DNA of 64,000 bases, from positions 159,545 through 223,544 of the forward strand of contig BBMW01000010.1 of NCBI GenBank assembly GCA_000759755.1, in the 5' to 3' direction. Shown in pieces: positions 17,454-25,986 of the stretch; within the stretch, counting starts at the first letter, position 1, and each line of letters starts with the position of its first letter. The DNA is from Citrobacter werkmanii NBRC 105721 (GTDB lineage: Bacteria > Pseudomonadota > Gammaproteobacteria > Enterobacterales > Enterobacteriaceae). The position numbers and the translations under genes are program-made. The notes beneath the pieces were generated by a model. It saw only the letters and a program-made list of their open reading frames with translations, was not told the origin of the DNA and did not search any database.

Positions 17454-18176
17454 GTGACGATGGATATAAAAAAAGTTGAAAAAATATCACTATGTAAAAT
17501 ATGCAATTCCGAGGCATCGTTGTATGGCGTTATTGATTTCAACGAGTTACATGGCAGGCATGGACTGAAATCTAAATTATCGGGCCAACCTATCTACTAT
17601 CATCGATGTGAACACTGTGGATTAATTTACACTAATGCTTTTGATCACTGGAATGAAGATGACTTCTCTACATACATCTACAATGACGAATATATCCATA
17701 TTGATCCAGACTTCCCTGAATTAAGACCTCAACAGAATGCAAGATTTTTGATTGAAAATTTTTCTGATATTAAATCATATCATATGCTAGATTTCGGTTG
17801 TGGAAATAACAAACTAGTCGATTTACTTAAAGAAAAAGGCGTAGATGCAACTGGCTGGGATCCTTTCTATCAAAATGATTCAATGCCGCAGGAGAAATTT
17901 GAGTTTATTGTCTCCTTTGAAGTAATGGAACACACACCTGACCCGATTAAAACGGTATCATTAATTGATAATTTATTAAATAGTAATAATGGTAAATTTT
18001 TCTTCTCAACATTAAATAATGACTCACGACTGCATCTCAAAATGGATGATTGGTATATACTTCCCAGAGGTGGGCATGTTAGTTACTACTCAACAAAATC
18101 TTTGAACATTCTATTCCACAAATTCAACATGGAGGTCCATCATATATGTGACGGCCTTCACCTGGCATTTAAATAA
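17454..18176 (+). CDS. SAM-dependent methyltransferase with zinc-ribbon-like N-terminus
   Basis: 240 residues. The N-terminus has two CxxC pairs (CKIC near residue 14 and CEHC near residue 55) that would bind a metal, as in sugar C-methyltransferases and related enzymes. The class I methyltransferase fold follows: motif I LDFGCGNNK, then EKFEFIVSFEVMEHTPDP. The start is GTG at 17454 with GGAG nine bases upstream; an ATG two codons later is possible. Codon use is much more AT-rich than in the flagellar genes, suggesting separate acquisition. It probably methylates a sugar made by the island; substrate not visible. Confidence 0.75.
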   Translation: MTMDIKKVEKISLCKICNSEASLYGVIDFNELHGRHGLKSKLSGQPIYYHRCEHCGLIYTNAFDHWNEDDFSTYIYNDEYIHIDPDFPELRPQQNARFLIENFSDIKSYHMLDFGCGNNKLVDLLKEKGVDATGWDPFYQNDSMPQEKFEFIVSFEVMEHTPDPIKTVSLIDNLLNSNNGKFFFSTLNNDSRLHLKMDDWYILPRGGHVSYYSTKSLNILFHKFNMEVHHICDGLHLAFK

Positions 18177-18203
18177 GACAAACAACAATCAAAGTGAACA
18201 TCT

Positions 18204-18833
18204 ATGTCATCAAATCAGGTTAATGCGAAAAAATTTCTAAGCTCATTAAAACATCTTAGCACTGAGCTAGTAACATTAAGAAATAACGATACGATTGATA
18301 AAATTAAAAATTTATTTATTGCATATACCGATACATTAGAAGAAAGCAATGAACTAAATGACCTCATTAGCAAACTTATAGAATTATCAGAAAGAAACAT
18401 CGATGATAATGATATTGATCATTTTATTTGCCTAATATCCAAATACTGGATAATGATTTTAATGAAGAATATTCATATTGTATTCTTTGGTAACTTGAGT
18501 AATGCCTATAAGTTGTCCAACACTATCCACAATTTTTCGGAGGTGCAGCATGTCCCTGCCGATCAAGATATCGATACAAGCAGTATTACCGCTCTAATAC
18601 CACAGAGTGTTTTCACATTAGTTATCTATGACGATATAGGCAGCAAAATTCTATCGCAACGAAAAAACCTTAACGTTTTTGACTACATCTATTTAGATGA
18701 TATATTTATAGATACAATTGGAAGAACTACAAAGGATAAAATAAATTATTTAATCAATAGACATAACTTGTTGCGTAAGAAGCATTACATTTTATTGCCA
18801 ATATATAGTATTATCACCTCAATTCACCATTAA
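18204..18833 (+). CDS. uncharacterised AT-rich protein of the modification island
   Basis: 209 residues, unrecognised. The first half is helical and charged; from about residue 90 there is an alternating hydrophobic pattern (KNIHIVFFGNLSNAYKLS, later FTLVIYDDI and DYIYLDDIFID) that resembles a Rossmann-like sensor or nucleotide-binding fold without a clear glycine motif. No signal peptide. It follows the methyltransferase by 27 bases on the same strand and ends just before a bidirectional terminator. Base composition is strongly AT-rich. No function can be assigned; involvement in the same modification pathway is inferred from position. Confidence 0.6.
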   Translation: MSSNQVNAKKFLSSLKHLSTELVTLRNNDTIDKIKNLFIAYTDTLEESNELNDLISKLIELSERNIDDNDIDHFICLISKYWIMILMKNIHIVFFGNLSNAYKLSNTIHNFSEVQHVPADQDIDTSSITALIPQSVFTLVIYDDIGSKILSQRKNLNVFDYIYLDDIFIDTIGRTTKDKINYLINRHNLLRKKHYILLPIYSIITSIHH

Positions 18834-18853
18834 TTAATTCTTTATACAATACT

Positions 18854-18886
18854 AAATAAAGACGGACCTTCTCTCCGTCTTTATTT
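18854..18886. terminator. bidirectional rho-independent terminator
   Basis: Perfect 13-base inverted repeat: AAATAAAGACGGA (18854-18866), 7-base loop, TCCGTCTTTATTT (18874-18886). Each strand ends the stem in a T-rich run, so it can stop both converging operons of the modification island. Confidence 0.9.
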
Positions 18887-18918
18887 AACAAAAGAACATC
18901 TGATTTGCCCCACCTATT

Positions 18919-19728
18919 TCAAGACTTTTTCACCCCTGTTATTTCATTAAGTGTCGGATCGCTATTATGAATGGCCAAGGCATTAATTCCACATGGAAAG
19001 ACTTTATATCCCATACCGATGAGGAAATTGTTTATTTTTTCCTTATCCGATTTTAATGTCTCCACCAATATAATTGGATGATGCTTACATATTTGCTCTA
19101 TACCACCTTGTAATACATCCATCTCCATACCTTCCACATCAATTTTAATGAAATCGAGCCGAAGTAAATCTAAAGAATCAAGAGATATTACAGAAACTTC
19201 ATCACAATCATCATCACTGTAAGAAACATATTGTCCAATAAATTCTGTACCTATTTTTTGCTTTAGCTCCAAACTACCAAAGCTTGCGCTACGGTTATAA
19301 TCTGGGCGAGGAATAAGCATCTTACCTGTTTCAGCACCTAAAGCGGACAGTTTTGCCTGAGCATTAGTGCAATTATTAATGGCAATATTTCCAGCTAGTG
19401 CATAGAAAATCCTCTCCTGAGCTTCAAAACTCAACACTGATCCCCACCCTTGCATATAACGAGAGCACTCTAATGTATGGACGCCAATATTAGCACCACC
19501 ATCAATAACAAACACGCCATTACCATAATATTTTCGACGACATGATAACAGTTGTAAAATTAAGGAAATCTCGTCGACATCGAAGCACGCACTATTGAGA
19601 ATATGATAGCCCACGCCATAATATTCATTACTATCTTCATTTTTGTTATAATCATTTCTATTTACGATCATTGTGCCATGATGTGAGGCACTGAGGACAA
19701 ACGACAGTTGGCGTGGGGCAAAAAACAT
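18919..19728 (-). CDS. FkbM-family methyltransferase
   Basis: 269 residues. FkbM-type signature: FVIDGGANIGVHTLECSRY (SAM-binding loop), VLSFEAQERIFYALAGNIAINN, and RLDFIKIDVEGMEMDVLQGG near the C-terminus, followed by HPIILVE. FkbM enzymes methylate hydroxyl groups of sugars or polyketides and are frequent in surface-glycan and flagellar glycosylation loci. It is the last gene of the minus-strand arm of the island, 78 bases behind the GT9 gene, and ends next to the shared terminator. AT-rich like its neighbours. No membrane segment. Confidence 0.85.
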   Translation of the reverse strand: MFFAPRQLSFVLSASHHGTMIVNRNDYNKNEDSNEYYGVGYHILNSACFDVDEISLILQLLSCRRKYYGNGVFVIDGGANIGVHTLECSRYMQGWGSVLSFEAQERIFYALAGNIAINNCTNAQAKLSALGAETGKMLIPRPDYNRSASFGSLELKQKIGTEFIGQYVSYSDDDCDEVSVISLDSLDLLRLDFIKIDVEGMEMDVLQGGIEQICKHHPIILVETLKSDKEKINNFLIGMGYKVFPCGINALAIHNSDPTLNEITGVKKS

Positions 19729-19806
19729 AAAGAATCCTATCTGTTAATAGTCGAATAGTTTTACTATACAATATATAACTCTTACAAAGTAATTATAAAT
19801 ATTTAA

Positions 19807-22038
19807 TCACCCTGTATGAACTGTTCCGGAATAACGCTGCAGAACAAATTTTTTAGAAGATAAAAAAGACATAATTTCTGGGAATAACTTTTCGGCAGAA
19901 TAACTTTTTATGCAGGAGTAGCGAAATTTATCACCTTGCACATCACCTAATGGACACCAATTATTCAGTCGACGCATTTGAATATTTGTACCAAGTACAT
20001 CTCGACAGAATTTTGAATCTATAGCCAGTTGCATACAGTGACCATATTTACATTTCAGATTCACGCATAAAGCATTCCATCCCAACCTTCCATGCCGATA
20101 GGGAATACGCTTATACCCGGGCACAATCGAGTAAAGTGAAACAATAGCTATATCAGATGCGCCAGCTAATGCAACAGGCCCAGAATCGGTGGCGACCAGT
20201 AGCTGACTTTTTCTCATCAAATGTATGGTTTCAAGAATTGAGAATTGGTCCACCGCATTAATGACTGCCGGATGAGTGAACTCATGCACCTGTGTTTCAG
20301 CATATTTATTATTGGTACTTCCTATTGCGACAACTTTCCAACCTAAATGGATAAATTTCTCTGCCAGAATATTCCAGTTCTCACCAGACCAAGTACGATT
20401 TGGATCACCTATGTTGGCATGCAATAATACAATATTTTCATCATTAAAATTATTTATGGTACAGAATTCATCAACCCGAGTAAGATCATGTCTACTCAGG
20501 TCAATATCCATGCTCATTTCTTTTGGATTAATTTTCGCGCCAACACTACGTAAACAGGCATCGATCTGATGGCAATCTGCCAAAATATGTAAAATCTCGC
20601 AAAAATGTGCACTACGTTGTGTTTCCTCATAGAAGTAATCAATTAAAGCATGATCTGAAAGATCTTCAATGGCAATAACCTTATCTATCCACGGATTACA
20701 TCGTGCTAATTCTGTGTAAGCTCGGTGCGTCACGAACGTTATTTTCTTCTTTGTAACAGCATAAAGGGCCTTAACTGCTGATAATGCAAACATGCAGTCG
20801 CCCAATGAGGATTTCATTTTGATAAGAATCATTTCATCGAGCTGTTGTTCATCATTTCCATTTAACAGATTTTTTGTTTCACTGCTATAGAGAATGTCAC
20901 CCTGATAACCAACAGAAAAAATTAGTTTTCCAAATTGTTTAGTGCTATGAAAAGACAAATCCTCGTACAAAAAAAAATAAGAAATTCGATTTGTAGGAAA
21001 TGCCAGCAAGTATAAATCAGGATGCCCTGAAATTTTTTCAGGAACGACACCAAGCGCATGAAGAAAAAACATAGAGCACTGTTCTTCATAGCTTATATTC
21101 AGATATTCACGACCAGACAAGTATTCTCGGTAGTCATCAGAGGCGTTAACACAATTAATAACCAATCGAGAATACTGATTCAAGACATCCTGCGTTGATA
21201 TGTACTCATCAAAATGAAAACCAAAATCTCTTTTACTCGATTTAAACTGTGCTGACTTTCGGTAAGTCGCGTCAGCATAAGTTAACATTAATATATTATC
21301 TGCAACATATTTTTTTAGGCGTAGAAAAATATCCCCGGTGATACCAAGTATCTTCATGTACAGTAACTGTACTTTTCTATCTGTTTTCTTAATGCATTCA
21401 TAATCAATCGGTAACGTATTCTTAAGTAACTTATCGGTAAAGCTTTTATTATTATTCTCAGCCAATAAACATGGGCGAACCATATGATACTCAGTATCAA
21501 ACAGATAGTGCCAAAAATAAAACATAAATGCCGTATCAAAACGGAATAAATATTTCAAGTCAAGATTCTCAATCATCAACTGAAACTCATTGAGCAAACG
21601 AGTTATTGAGGATTTTAGAGTTTCCCTCTTTAAATTTAAAAATTCCTGACGACAAAGAAGATCTTCTACAACACCATCCCATACGTGTAGCTTTATATTA
21701 GTAATCGTTTTAATTTTATTGATATTACGTATAAGATTAAAAGACAAAATAGATATAAATGAAGCTGTTACTGGAAAATGCATTTCAATATGCGAAAATT
21801 TTTTTTCAACTATAGTATTGCACAACTTCATGATTAAATGATCATAGTAATCATGATGGTGCTTATATGGTATAATTAGTGCACGAGTCACTGATAGTAC
21901 ATCTCCGTTTAATCGACTAGCAAACGGAGAAATAAATATCGATTGACTATTTTCTTTTTCAAAAGAATCTATGTGGTTTAATAACTGTTGTTCAAGAGTG
22001 AAAAATGTTTCTGATATATATATTTTTAACATCTTCAT
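19807..22038 (-). CDS. large GT9-type (heptosyltransferase-like) glycosyltransferase with cysteine-rich tail
   Basis: 743 residues. The C-terminal part (about 403-700) is a family 9 transferase: a start MILIKMKSSLGDCMFALSAV, VLLHANIGDPNRTWSGENW, and the donor-site motif VATDSGPVALAGA (residues 615-627). Right after it come cysteines at 658, 663, 668, 678 and 695, reminiscent of the iron-binding cysteines of the TibC-type autotransporter heptosyltransferases, although the spacing differs from what I remember of TibC. The first 400 residues are of unknown fold, AT-rich, and not a second GT9 copy. Family 9 uses ADP-heptose or related donors. Likely acceptor is a flagellar protein or the island's glycan; this is inference. 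Confidence 0.75.
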   Translation of the reverse strand: MKMLKIYISETFFTLEQQLLNHIDSFEKENSQSIFISPFASRLNGDVLSVTRALIIPYKHHHDYYDHLIMKLCNTIVEKKFSHIEMHFPVTASFISILSFNLIRNINKIKTITNIKLHVWDGVVEDLLCRQEFLNLKRETLKSSITRLLNEFQLMIENLDLKYLFRFDTAFMFYFWHYLFDTEYHMVRPCLLAENNNKSFTDKLLKNTLPIDYECIKKTDRKVQLLYMKILGITGDIFLRLKKYVADNILMLTYADATYRKSAQFKSSKRDFGFHFDEYISTQDVLNQYSRLVINCVNASDDYREYLSGREYLNISYEEQCSMFFLHALGVVPEKISGHPDLYLLAFPTNRISYFFLYEDLSFHSTKQFGKLIFSVGYQGDILYSSETKNLLNGNDEQQLDEMILIKMKSSLGDCMFALSAVKALYAVTKKKITFVTHRAYTELARCNPWIDKVIAIEDLSDHALIDYFYEETQRSAHFCEILHILADCHQIDACLRSVGAKINPKEMSMDIDLSRHDLTRVDEFCTINNFNDENIVLLHANIGDPNRTWSGENWNILAEKFIHLGWKVVAIGSTNNKYAETQVHEFTHPAVINAVDQFSILETIHLMRKSQLLVATDSGPVALAGASDIAIVSLYSIVPGYKRIPYRHGRLGWNALCVNLKCKYGHCMQLAIDSKFCRDVLGTNIQMRRLNNWCPLGDVQGDKFRYSCIKSYSAEKLFPEIMSFLSSKKFVLQRYSGTVHTG

Positions 22039-22078
22039 AATTCATCCTTACTGCAAAAATAATCCCATCAAAACATTA

Positions 22079-22480
22079 TTAATGAGTTGAATCAGCTTGA
22101 ATAATTTCTATTATCGAAGTCGTCGATATCGATGGTGTTCTTGGGAAATAGATCACTTCGCACAGGTACGACAAACTATCAAAGCGTCCAGCCCAGTCAT
22201 CCCCCATCACCAGCGTATCGGCGTTAAACTGGCGAATATAGTCGGCTTTTTTCTCCAGCGACTCTTCAAGAAACACGCAGTCCACACATTTCAGCCCGAC
22301 AACAATCCCCATGCGATCGCTTTGGCTATAAACCGGCATCCGGCCTTTTTTCTGCATATTTAGCGCATCCGAAGAGACGCCGACAATCAGTCGCTCACCC
22401 AACTGCCTGGCGCGTTCAAGAATACGCAAATGTCCAATATGAAAAACATCAAATGTGCCGAAAGTAATGATCGTTTTCAT
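22079..22480 (-). CDS. TagD-like cytidylyltransferase
   Basis: 133 residues, about the size of glycerol-3-phosphate cytidylyltransferase TagD. It has the nucleotidyltransferase motif GTFDVFHIGHLRIL (HxGH) and near the C-terminus RTPSISTTSI, the counterpart of the RTxGISTT signature. The likely reaction is CTP plus a polyol phosphate giving a CDP-polyol, the donor for the CDP-glycerol-type module of the transferase at 14854. The start at 22480 overlaps the lfiJ stop as ATGA, so it is translated with the flagellar export operon. Its base composition matches lfiJ, unlike the AT-rich gene that follows. An earlier start at 22513 is open but would lie deep in lfiJ. Confidence 0.85.
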   Translation of the reverse strand: MKTIITFGTFDVFHIGHLRILERARQLGERLIVGVSSDALNMQKKGRMPVYSQSDRMGIVVGLKCVDCVFLEESLEKKADYIRQFNADTLVMGDDWAGRFDSLSYLCEVIYFPRTPSISTTSIIEIIQADSTH

Positions 22481-22920
22481 ACCAGTCCCAGCGTCTTCTG
22501 TCTTAGCCAGCATTGCGCGGCGATTTCATCTACGGCTTTTTGCTCTTTTACCTGCGCCTCATTGCTCAGCGCGTAACGCTTATCTGCCAACGTCATGGCA
22601 ACAATTTTCTCTTCGCAGGCCGCGGCAACCAGATTTTTTTGAATACGCTGCTCTTTGATTTTAGCCAGCGTTTTTTCCTGTTCTTGCCAGGCAATCACCG
22701 TGCGCAGCGTACCTTTGTAACCCGTGACGTTTTTAAGTGATTCAACGGAAGGGGTGTCAACACCGGTGCCGGTTTTTTGAATAAGGTAGCCCAGCGCTTT
22801 GATGTTATTGTCAAAACCGGTGCAGACCTGCTGCTGTTTAGCCAGCTGGACCGTCATGTCTTTTACTGATTTATCCCGCAGGCGCTGCAACTGCGCCAGG
22901 GTATCAATAATCTGCCGCAT
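22477..22920 (-). CDS. lfiJ: LfiJ, export chaperone-escort (FliJ-like)
   Basis: 147 residues, the size of FliJ (147), nearly all helical and charged, with the antiparallel coiled-coil pattern of the family (QLQRLRDKSVKDMTVQLAKQ in type; WQEQEKTLAKIKEQRIQKN). FliJ binds the FliI ATPase ring and FlhA to promote export. It starts two bases after the lfiI stop. Its own stop overlaps the start of the cytidylyltransferase gene (ATGA), tying a glycan-precursor enzyme to the export operon. Confidence 0.85.
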   Translation of the reverse strand: MRQIIDTLAQLQRLRDKSVKDMTVQLAKQQQVCTGFDNNIKALGYLIQKTGTGVDTPSVESLKNVTGYKGTLRTVIAWQEQEKTLAKIKEQRIQKNLVAAACEEKIVAMTLADKRYALSNEAQVKEQKAVDEIAAQCWLRQKTLGLV

Positions 22921-22922
22921 GA

Positions 22923-24263
22923 TTATTTACCTTCCGTTTTCTTTGGCTGGGGGAAAAGGGCCTGTAAGCGACTTTGCACCAGCTCAAGCGAGGCGGGTTC
23001 ACTCACCTCCTGACGCAGAAAACGCTCGATAGCGGGGAACACTTTGACGGCTTTATCAACGCTGGGGTCGGCTCCGGCAACATAGCCTCCCAACGGGATC
23101 AGCGGCTTAATTTCCATATAGGCGGCGTAGTTTTGTTTCAGCAGACGGGCCGACTGTTGGTGTTCGTTGGGCGTAACCTGCGTCATGCATCGACTGATCG
23201 ACTGCCCAATATCGATGGCTGGATAATGCCCGGCTTCCGCCAGCTTACGGGTCAGAACGATATGCCCATCCAGCACCGCGCGCGCGCAGTCAACGATCGG
23301 ATCCTGCTGATCGTCCCCCTCCGCCAGCACCGTGTAAATGGCAGTCATTGACCCTTCGCTTTCGCTGTTGCCCGCGCTTTCCACAAGTTTTGGGATCATG
23401 CCGAACGCTGATGGCGGATAGCCTTTCGTCGCCGGAGGTTCCCCTAATGACAACGCAATCTCACGCTGCGCCATGGCATAACGGGTTAACGAATCCACCA
23501 GCAGTAAAACGTGATGCCCACGATCGCGAAACCAGGCCGCGATAGAGTGGCACAGCTCGGTGGCTTTCAAACGCATCAACGGTGACTCATCCGCCGGAGC
23601 CGCGACGACGATAGATTTTGCCAACCCTTCCGCGCCCAGTGAATGATCGATAAACTCTTTCACCTCGCGGCCACGCTCGCCAATTAACCCCACCACCACG
23701 ATGTCGGCCTTGGTCTGGCGGGTGATCATCCCCAACAGCACGCTTTTTCCCACGCCGCTGCCGGCCATTAATCCCACGCGCTGGCCTTTACCGATAGTGA
23801 GCAGACCGTTGATTGCTTTTACGCCAACATCCAGCGGTTGGTTTACCGACCTACGCGTAAGGGGGTTGATGGACGGCGCCTGCGGCGGTAGCACGTCATT
23901 GCCGGTCAGACGACCTTTGGCATCCAGCGGTTCGCCCAGACCATTGACCACCCGCCCCAGCCAGCTTTCGCTAATCAGGATCTCCTGGGCTTTTTCTTCG
24001 GGGAATACGCGCGCGCCCGCCATCAGTCCGACAGGGTGTTTGAAGGGCATCAGGTAGGTGATATCACGATTAAATCCCACCGCCTGCGCGTCAATCAGCG
24101 TATGGTTGGCGCTTTCAACGCGGCACAATTGGCCCGTTACCAACGGGCAGCCCACGCTCTCCAGCAAAATGCCGTTCACGCGCACCAGTCGCCCGGCTAC
24201 CCGGGCTAAAGGAATCGACTCAATAGAACGCAGCGCGTTGTCGAAGCTGGAAAGGTCACTCAC
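22923..24263 (-). CDS. lfiI: LfiI, flagellar export ATPase (FliI-like)
   Basis: 446 residues from the GTG at 24263, which overlaps the lfiH stop; the longer frame from 24332 begins in an arginine/cysteine-rich stretch that is only lfiH read in another frame. Walker A is GLMAGSGVGKS, Walker B HVLLLVDSLTRYAMAQRE, and the family signature PPATKGYPPSAFGMIPKLVE is intact. It forms the hexameric ATPase at the base of the export gate with LfiH and LfiJ. E. coli FliI has 457 residues. Confidence 0.95.
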   Translation of the reverse strand: MSDLSSFDNALRSIESIPLARVAGRLVRVNGILLESVGCPLVTGQLCRVESANHTLIDAQAVGFNRDITYLMPFKHPVGLMAGARVFPEEKAQEILISESWLGRVVNGLGEPLDAKGRLTGNDVLPPQAPSINPLTRRSVNQPLDVGVKAINGLLTIGKGQRVGLMAGSGVGKSVLLGMITRQTKADIVVVGLIGERGREVKEFIDHSLGAEGLAKSIVVAAPADESPLMRLKATELCHSIAAWFRDRGHHVLLLVDSLTRYAMAQREIALSLGEPPATKGYPPSAFGMIPKLVESAGNSESEGSMTAIYTVLAEGDDQQDPIVDCARAVLDGHIVLTRKLAEAGHYPAIDIGQSISRCMTQVTPNEHQQSARLLKQNYAAYMEIKPLIPLGGYVAGADPSVDKAVKVFPAIERFLRQEVSEPASLELVQSRLQALFPQPKKTEGK

Positions 24264-24966
24264 CCGTCGGCTCCGGCAGCAGCGACTCTTTGAGCGCCGA
24301 CATACATTGCTCGAGTCGGTGCTCGCAGCCAATATCCAGCTCGGATTTATCGGTAATCACCCGGCACTCGCCCGCCTGCAGATCGGGAGATGGCGTCAGT
24401 CCCCATGCGGTGACCTTCTCAGGCGCGACATCTTTGATACGGTTAAATTCTTCGTTACTCAGCAGCACCTGTAGCGACTCAGGCATCGCTGGAAAGGCCG
24501 AAATAGCCTCTTCGACCAGCGATAATAGCTGCGTCGGTTGCAGCGCCAGCTCGCAACGGATCACCTGGCGGGTAACCTTTTCAACCAGCTGCAACAGGTC
24601 TTCCCGCTGCTTACGCTGGATGTGCGCCAGATAGTCATTCACTTTGCCGGAGATAGCTTCCAGCGGCTGGGCGGCTCGTTCAAACTGCTTGCGCCCTTCT
24701 TGCTGTCCGGCCAGGCTGCCTTCAGTGTATCCCTGACGACGACCTTCATCGTGCCCCTTCTGATGACCCTCCTGAAAACCCTGCTCCTGGCCTTCGGTCA
24801 TCCCCTGCTCAAAACCTTTTTGCAGCCCTTCCTGGAAGCCATCCATCAGTTGGCGCTGATAATCCGCTGGGGTAATACCCGGCGTGAGCTGTTCAGCCTG
24901 GAGATGGCGCTGGCGAGGAGGAAAACGATGCAGCCGGTAACGACCACGAATGGTTTCAATCGCCAT
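24256..24966 (-). CDS. lfiH: LfiH, negative regulator of export ATPase (FliH-like)
   Basis: 236 residues, as FliH (228-235). The centre contains the characteristic glycine repeats of FliH: successive GxxxG units such as GFQEGLQKGFEQGMTEG, then EGHQKGHDEGRRQG. The C-terminal half (LLQLVEKVTRQVIRCEL onward) is the FliI-binding domain. It anchors the LfiI ATPase to the C ring. It starts three bases after the lfiG stop and overlaps lfiI. Confidence 0.92.
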   Translation of the reverse strand: MAIETIRGRYRLHRFPPRQRHLQAEQLTPGITPADYQRQLMDGFQEGLQKGFEQGMTEGQEQGFQEGHQKGHDEGRRQGYTEGSLAGQQEGRKQFERAAQPLEAISGKVNDYLAHIQRKQREDLLQLVEKVTRQVIRCELALQPTQLLSLVEEAISAFPAMPESLQVLLSNEEFNRIKDVAPEKVTAWGLTPSPDLQAGECRVITDKSELDIGCEHRLEQCMSALKESLLPEPTGE

Positions 24967-24969
24967 GTG

Positions 24970-25986
24970 TTACTCCGCCGTCTGTTCAGCAAACAGCTGT
25001 AGCTGAATTTCACCCGCTTCCTCAAGCTCGCGGGCAATTCCCATGATTTCACGGCGTATTTGTTCAATACGGCTCACCGGAACCGGTCCAAGACGTGAGG
25101 TTATCGCCTCCAGCTGTTGTACCTGACGTTTAGGCATCACGGCATAAATCGAACGGCGTAACAGCGCTTCGGTACCTTTCAGCGCCACCGCCCAATCTTC
25201 CATCGGCACTTCATCCAGCAGTCGACGACGCACTTCGTCGGTTTGGCGGCTCAGAATAAAGAAGTCGTACATTTCATCCTGCAACTGTTCAAGCACATCT
25301 TCATCGCGCTCGCGCAGCTGATCGAGGATCACCTGTTGGTTCCCCTGGAAGCGGTTAACGATATCCGCGGCCTGCTTGATCCCTTTCACTTTCGAACCAT
25401 GTTCGGAGAGCACCGACAGCCCACGCTCGATCAAACGATCCAGCTCATCCACCACGTCGCGGTTTACATCGTTCAGTTTGGCAACCCGATAGAGGATCTC
25501 GTTTTGCACTGACTCATTCATGTAAGACAGTACCGTAGCCGAGATCTCTGGCGTCAGGAAGGCAAGGAATACGGCCTGTAACTGCAAATGCTCTTCTGAG
25601 ATCAGTATCGCCAACTGGCGCGGTTCCACCCACTGTAAACGCGCCATCCGCGAACGGATTTCGTCGCCATAAATACCGTTGATCACGCTGCTGGCGATTT
25701 CTGTGCCCAGCGCTTTATTGAGGATCCCTTGCAGCATGGAACGCGATGCGCCGTTGATACCGCTCTGCTCGCGGAATTCTTCAAAAAAGTTGTTGATCAC
25801 TTTTTTGGCCATGCTGGTTTTTACTCCAGACAGACGCGCCATGTTTTCACTCAGACGAACCACTTCTTCACGGCTGAGTTTTTGCATCACCGTGGCAGCC
25901 GCCTCCTCGCCCAGACACAGCAATAAAATTGCAGCCTGTTCCAGGTAGCTGTTGTTGCTGCCGTTATTTATTGTCAATTCGCTCAT
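24970..25986 (-). CDS. lfiG: LfiG, motor switch protein (FliG-like)
   Basis: 338 residues, as FliG (331). The N-terminal part (AAILLLCLGEEAAATVMQKLSREEVVRLSENMA) binds the MS ring, the middle contains the EHPQ-equivalent region, and the C-terminal torque domain carries the charged residues (VRRRLLDEVPMEDWAVALKG, then RLGPVPVSRIEQIRREIMGIARELEEAGEI). It transmits torque from the stator and sets rotor direction with LfiM and LfiN. It overlaps the end of lfiF by 23 bases. Confidence 0.95.
   Translation of the reverse strand: MSELTINNGSNNSYLEQAAILLLCLGEEAAATVMQKLSREEVVRLSENMARLSGVKTSMAKKVINNFFEEFREQSGINGASRSMLQGILNKALGTEIASSVINGIYGDEIRSRMARLQWVEPRQLAILISEEHLQLQAVFLAFLTPEISATVLSYMNESVQNEILYRVAKLNDVNRDVVDELDRLIERGLSVLSEHGSKVKGIKQAADIVNRFQGNQQVILDQLRERDEDVLEQLQDEMYDFFILSRQTDEVRRRLLDEVPMEDWAVALKGTEALLRRSIYAVMPKRQVQQLEAITSRLGPVPVSRIEQIRREIMGIARELEEAGEIQLQLFAEQTAE

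Noticed and set aside
24264-24332. Longer N-terminus for LfiI starting at 24332
   Set aside because: The extra residues are Arg/Ser/Cys-rich, overlap lfiH in another frame, and exceed the usual family length; GTG at 24263 fits the lfiH-lfiI overlap.
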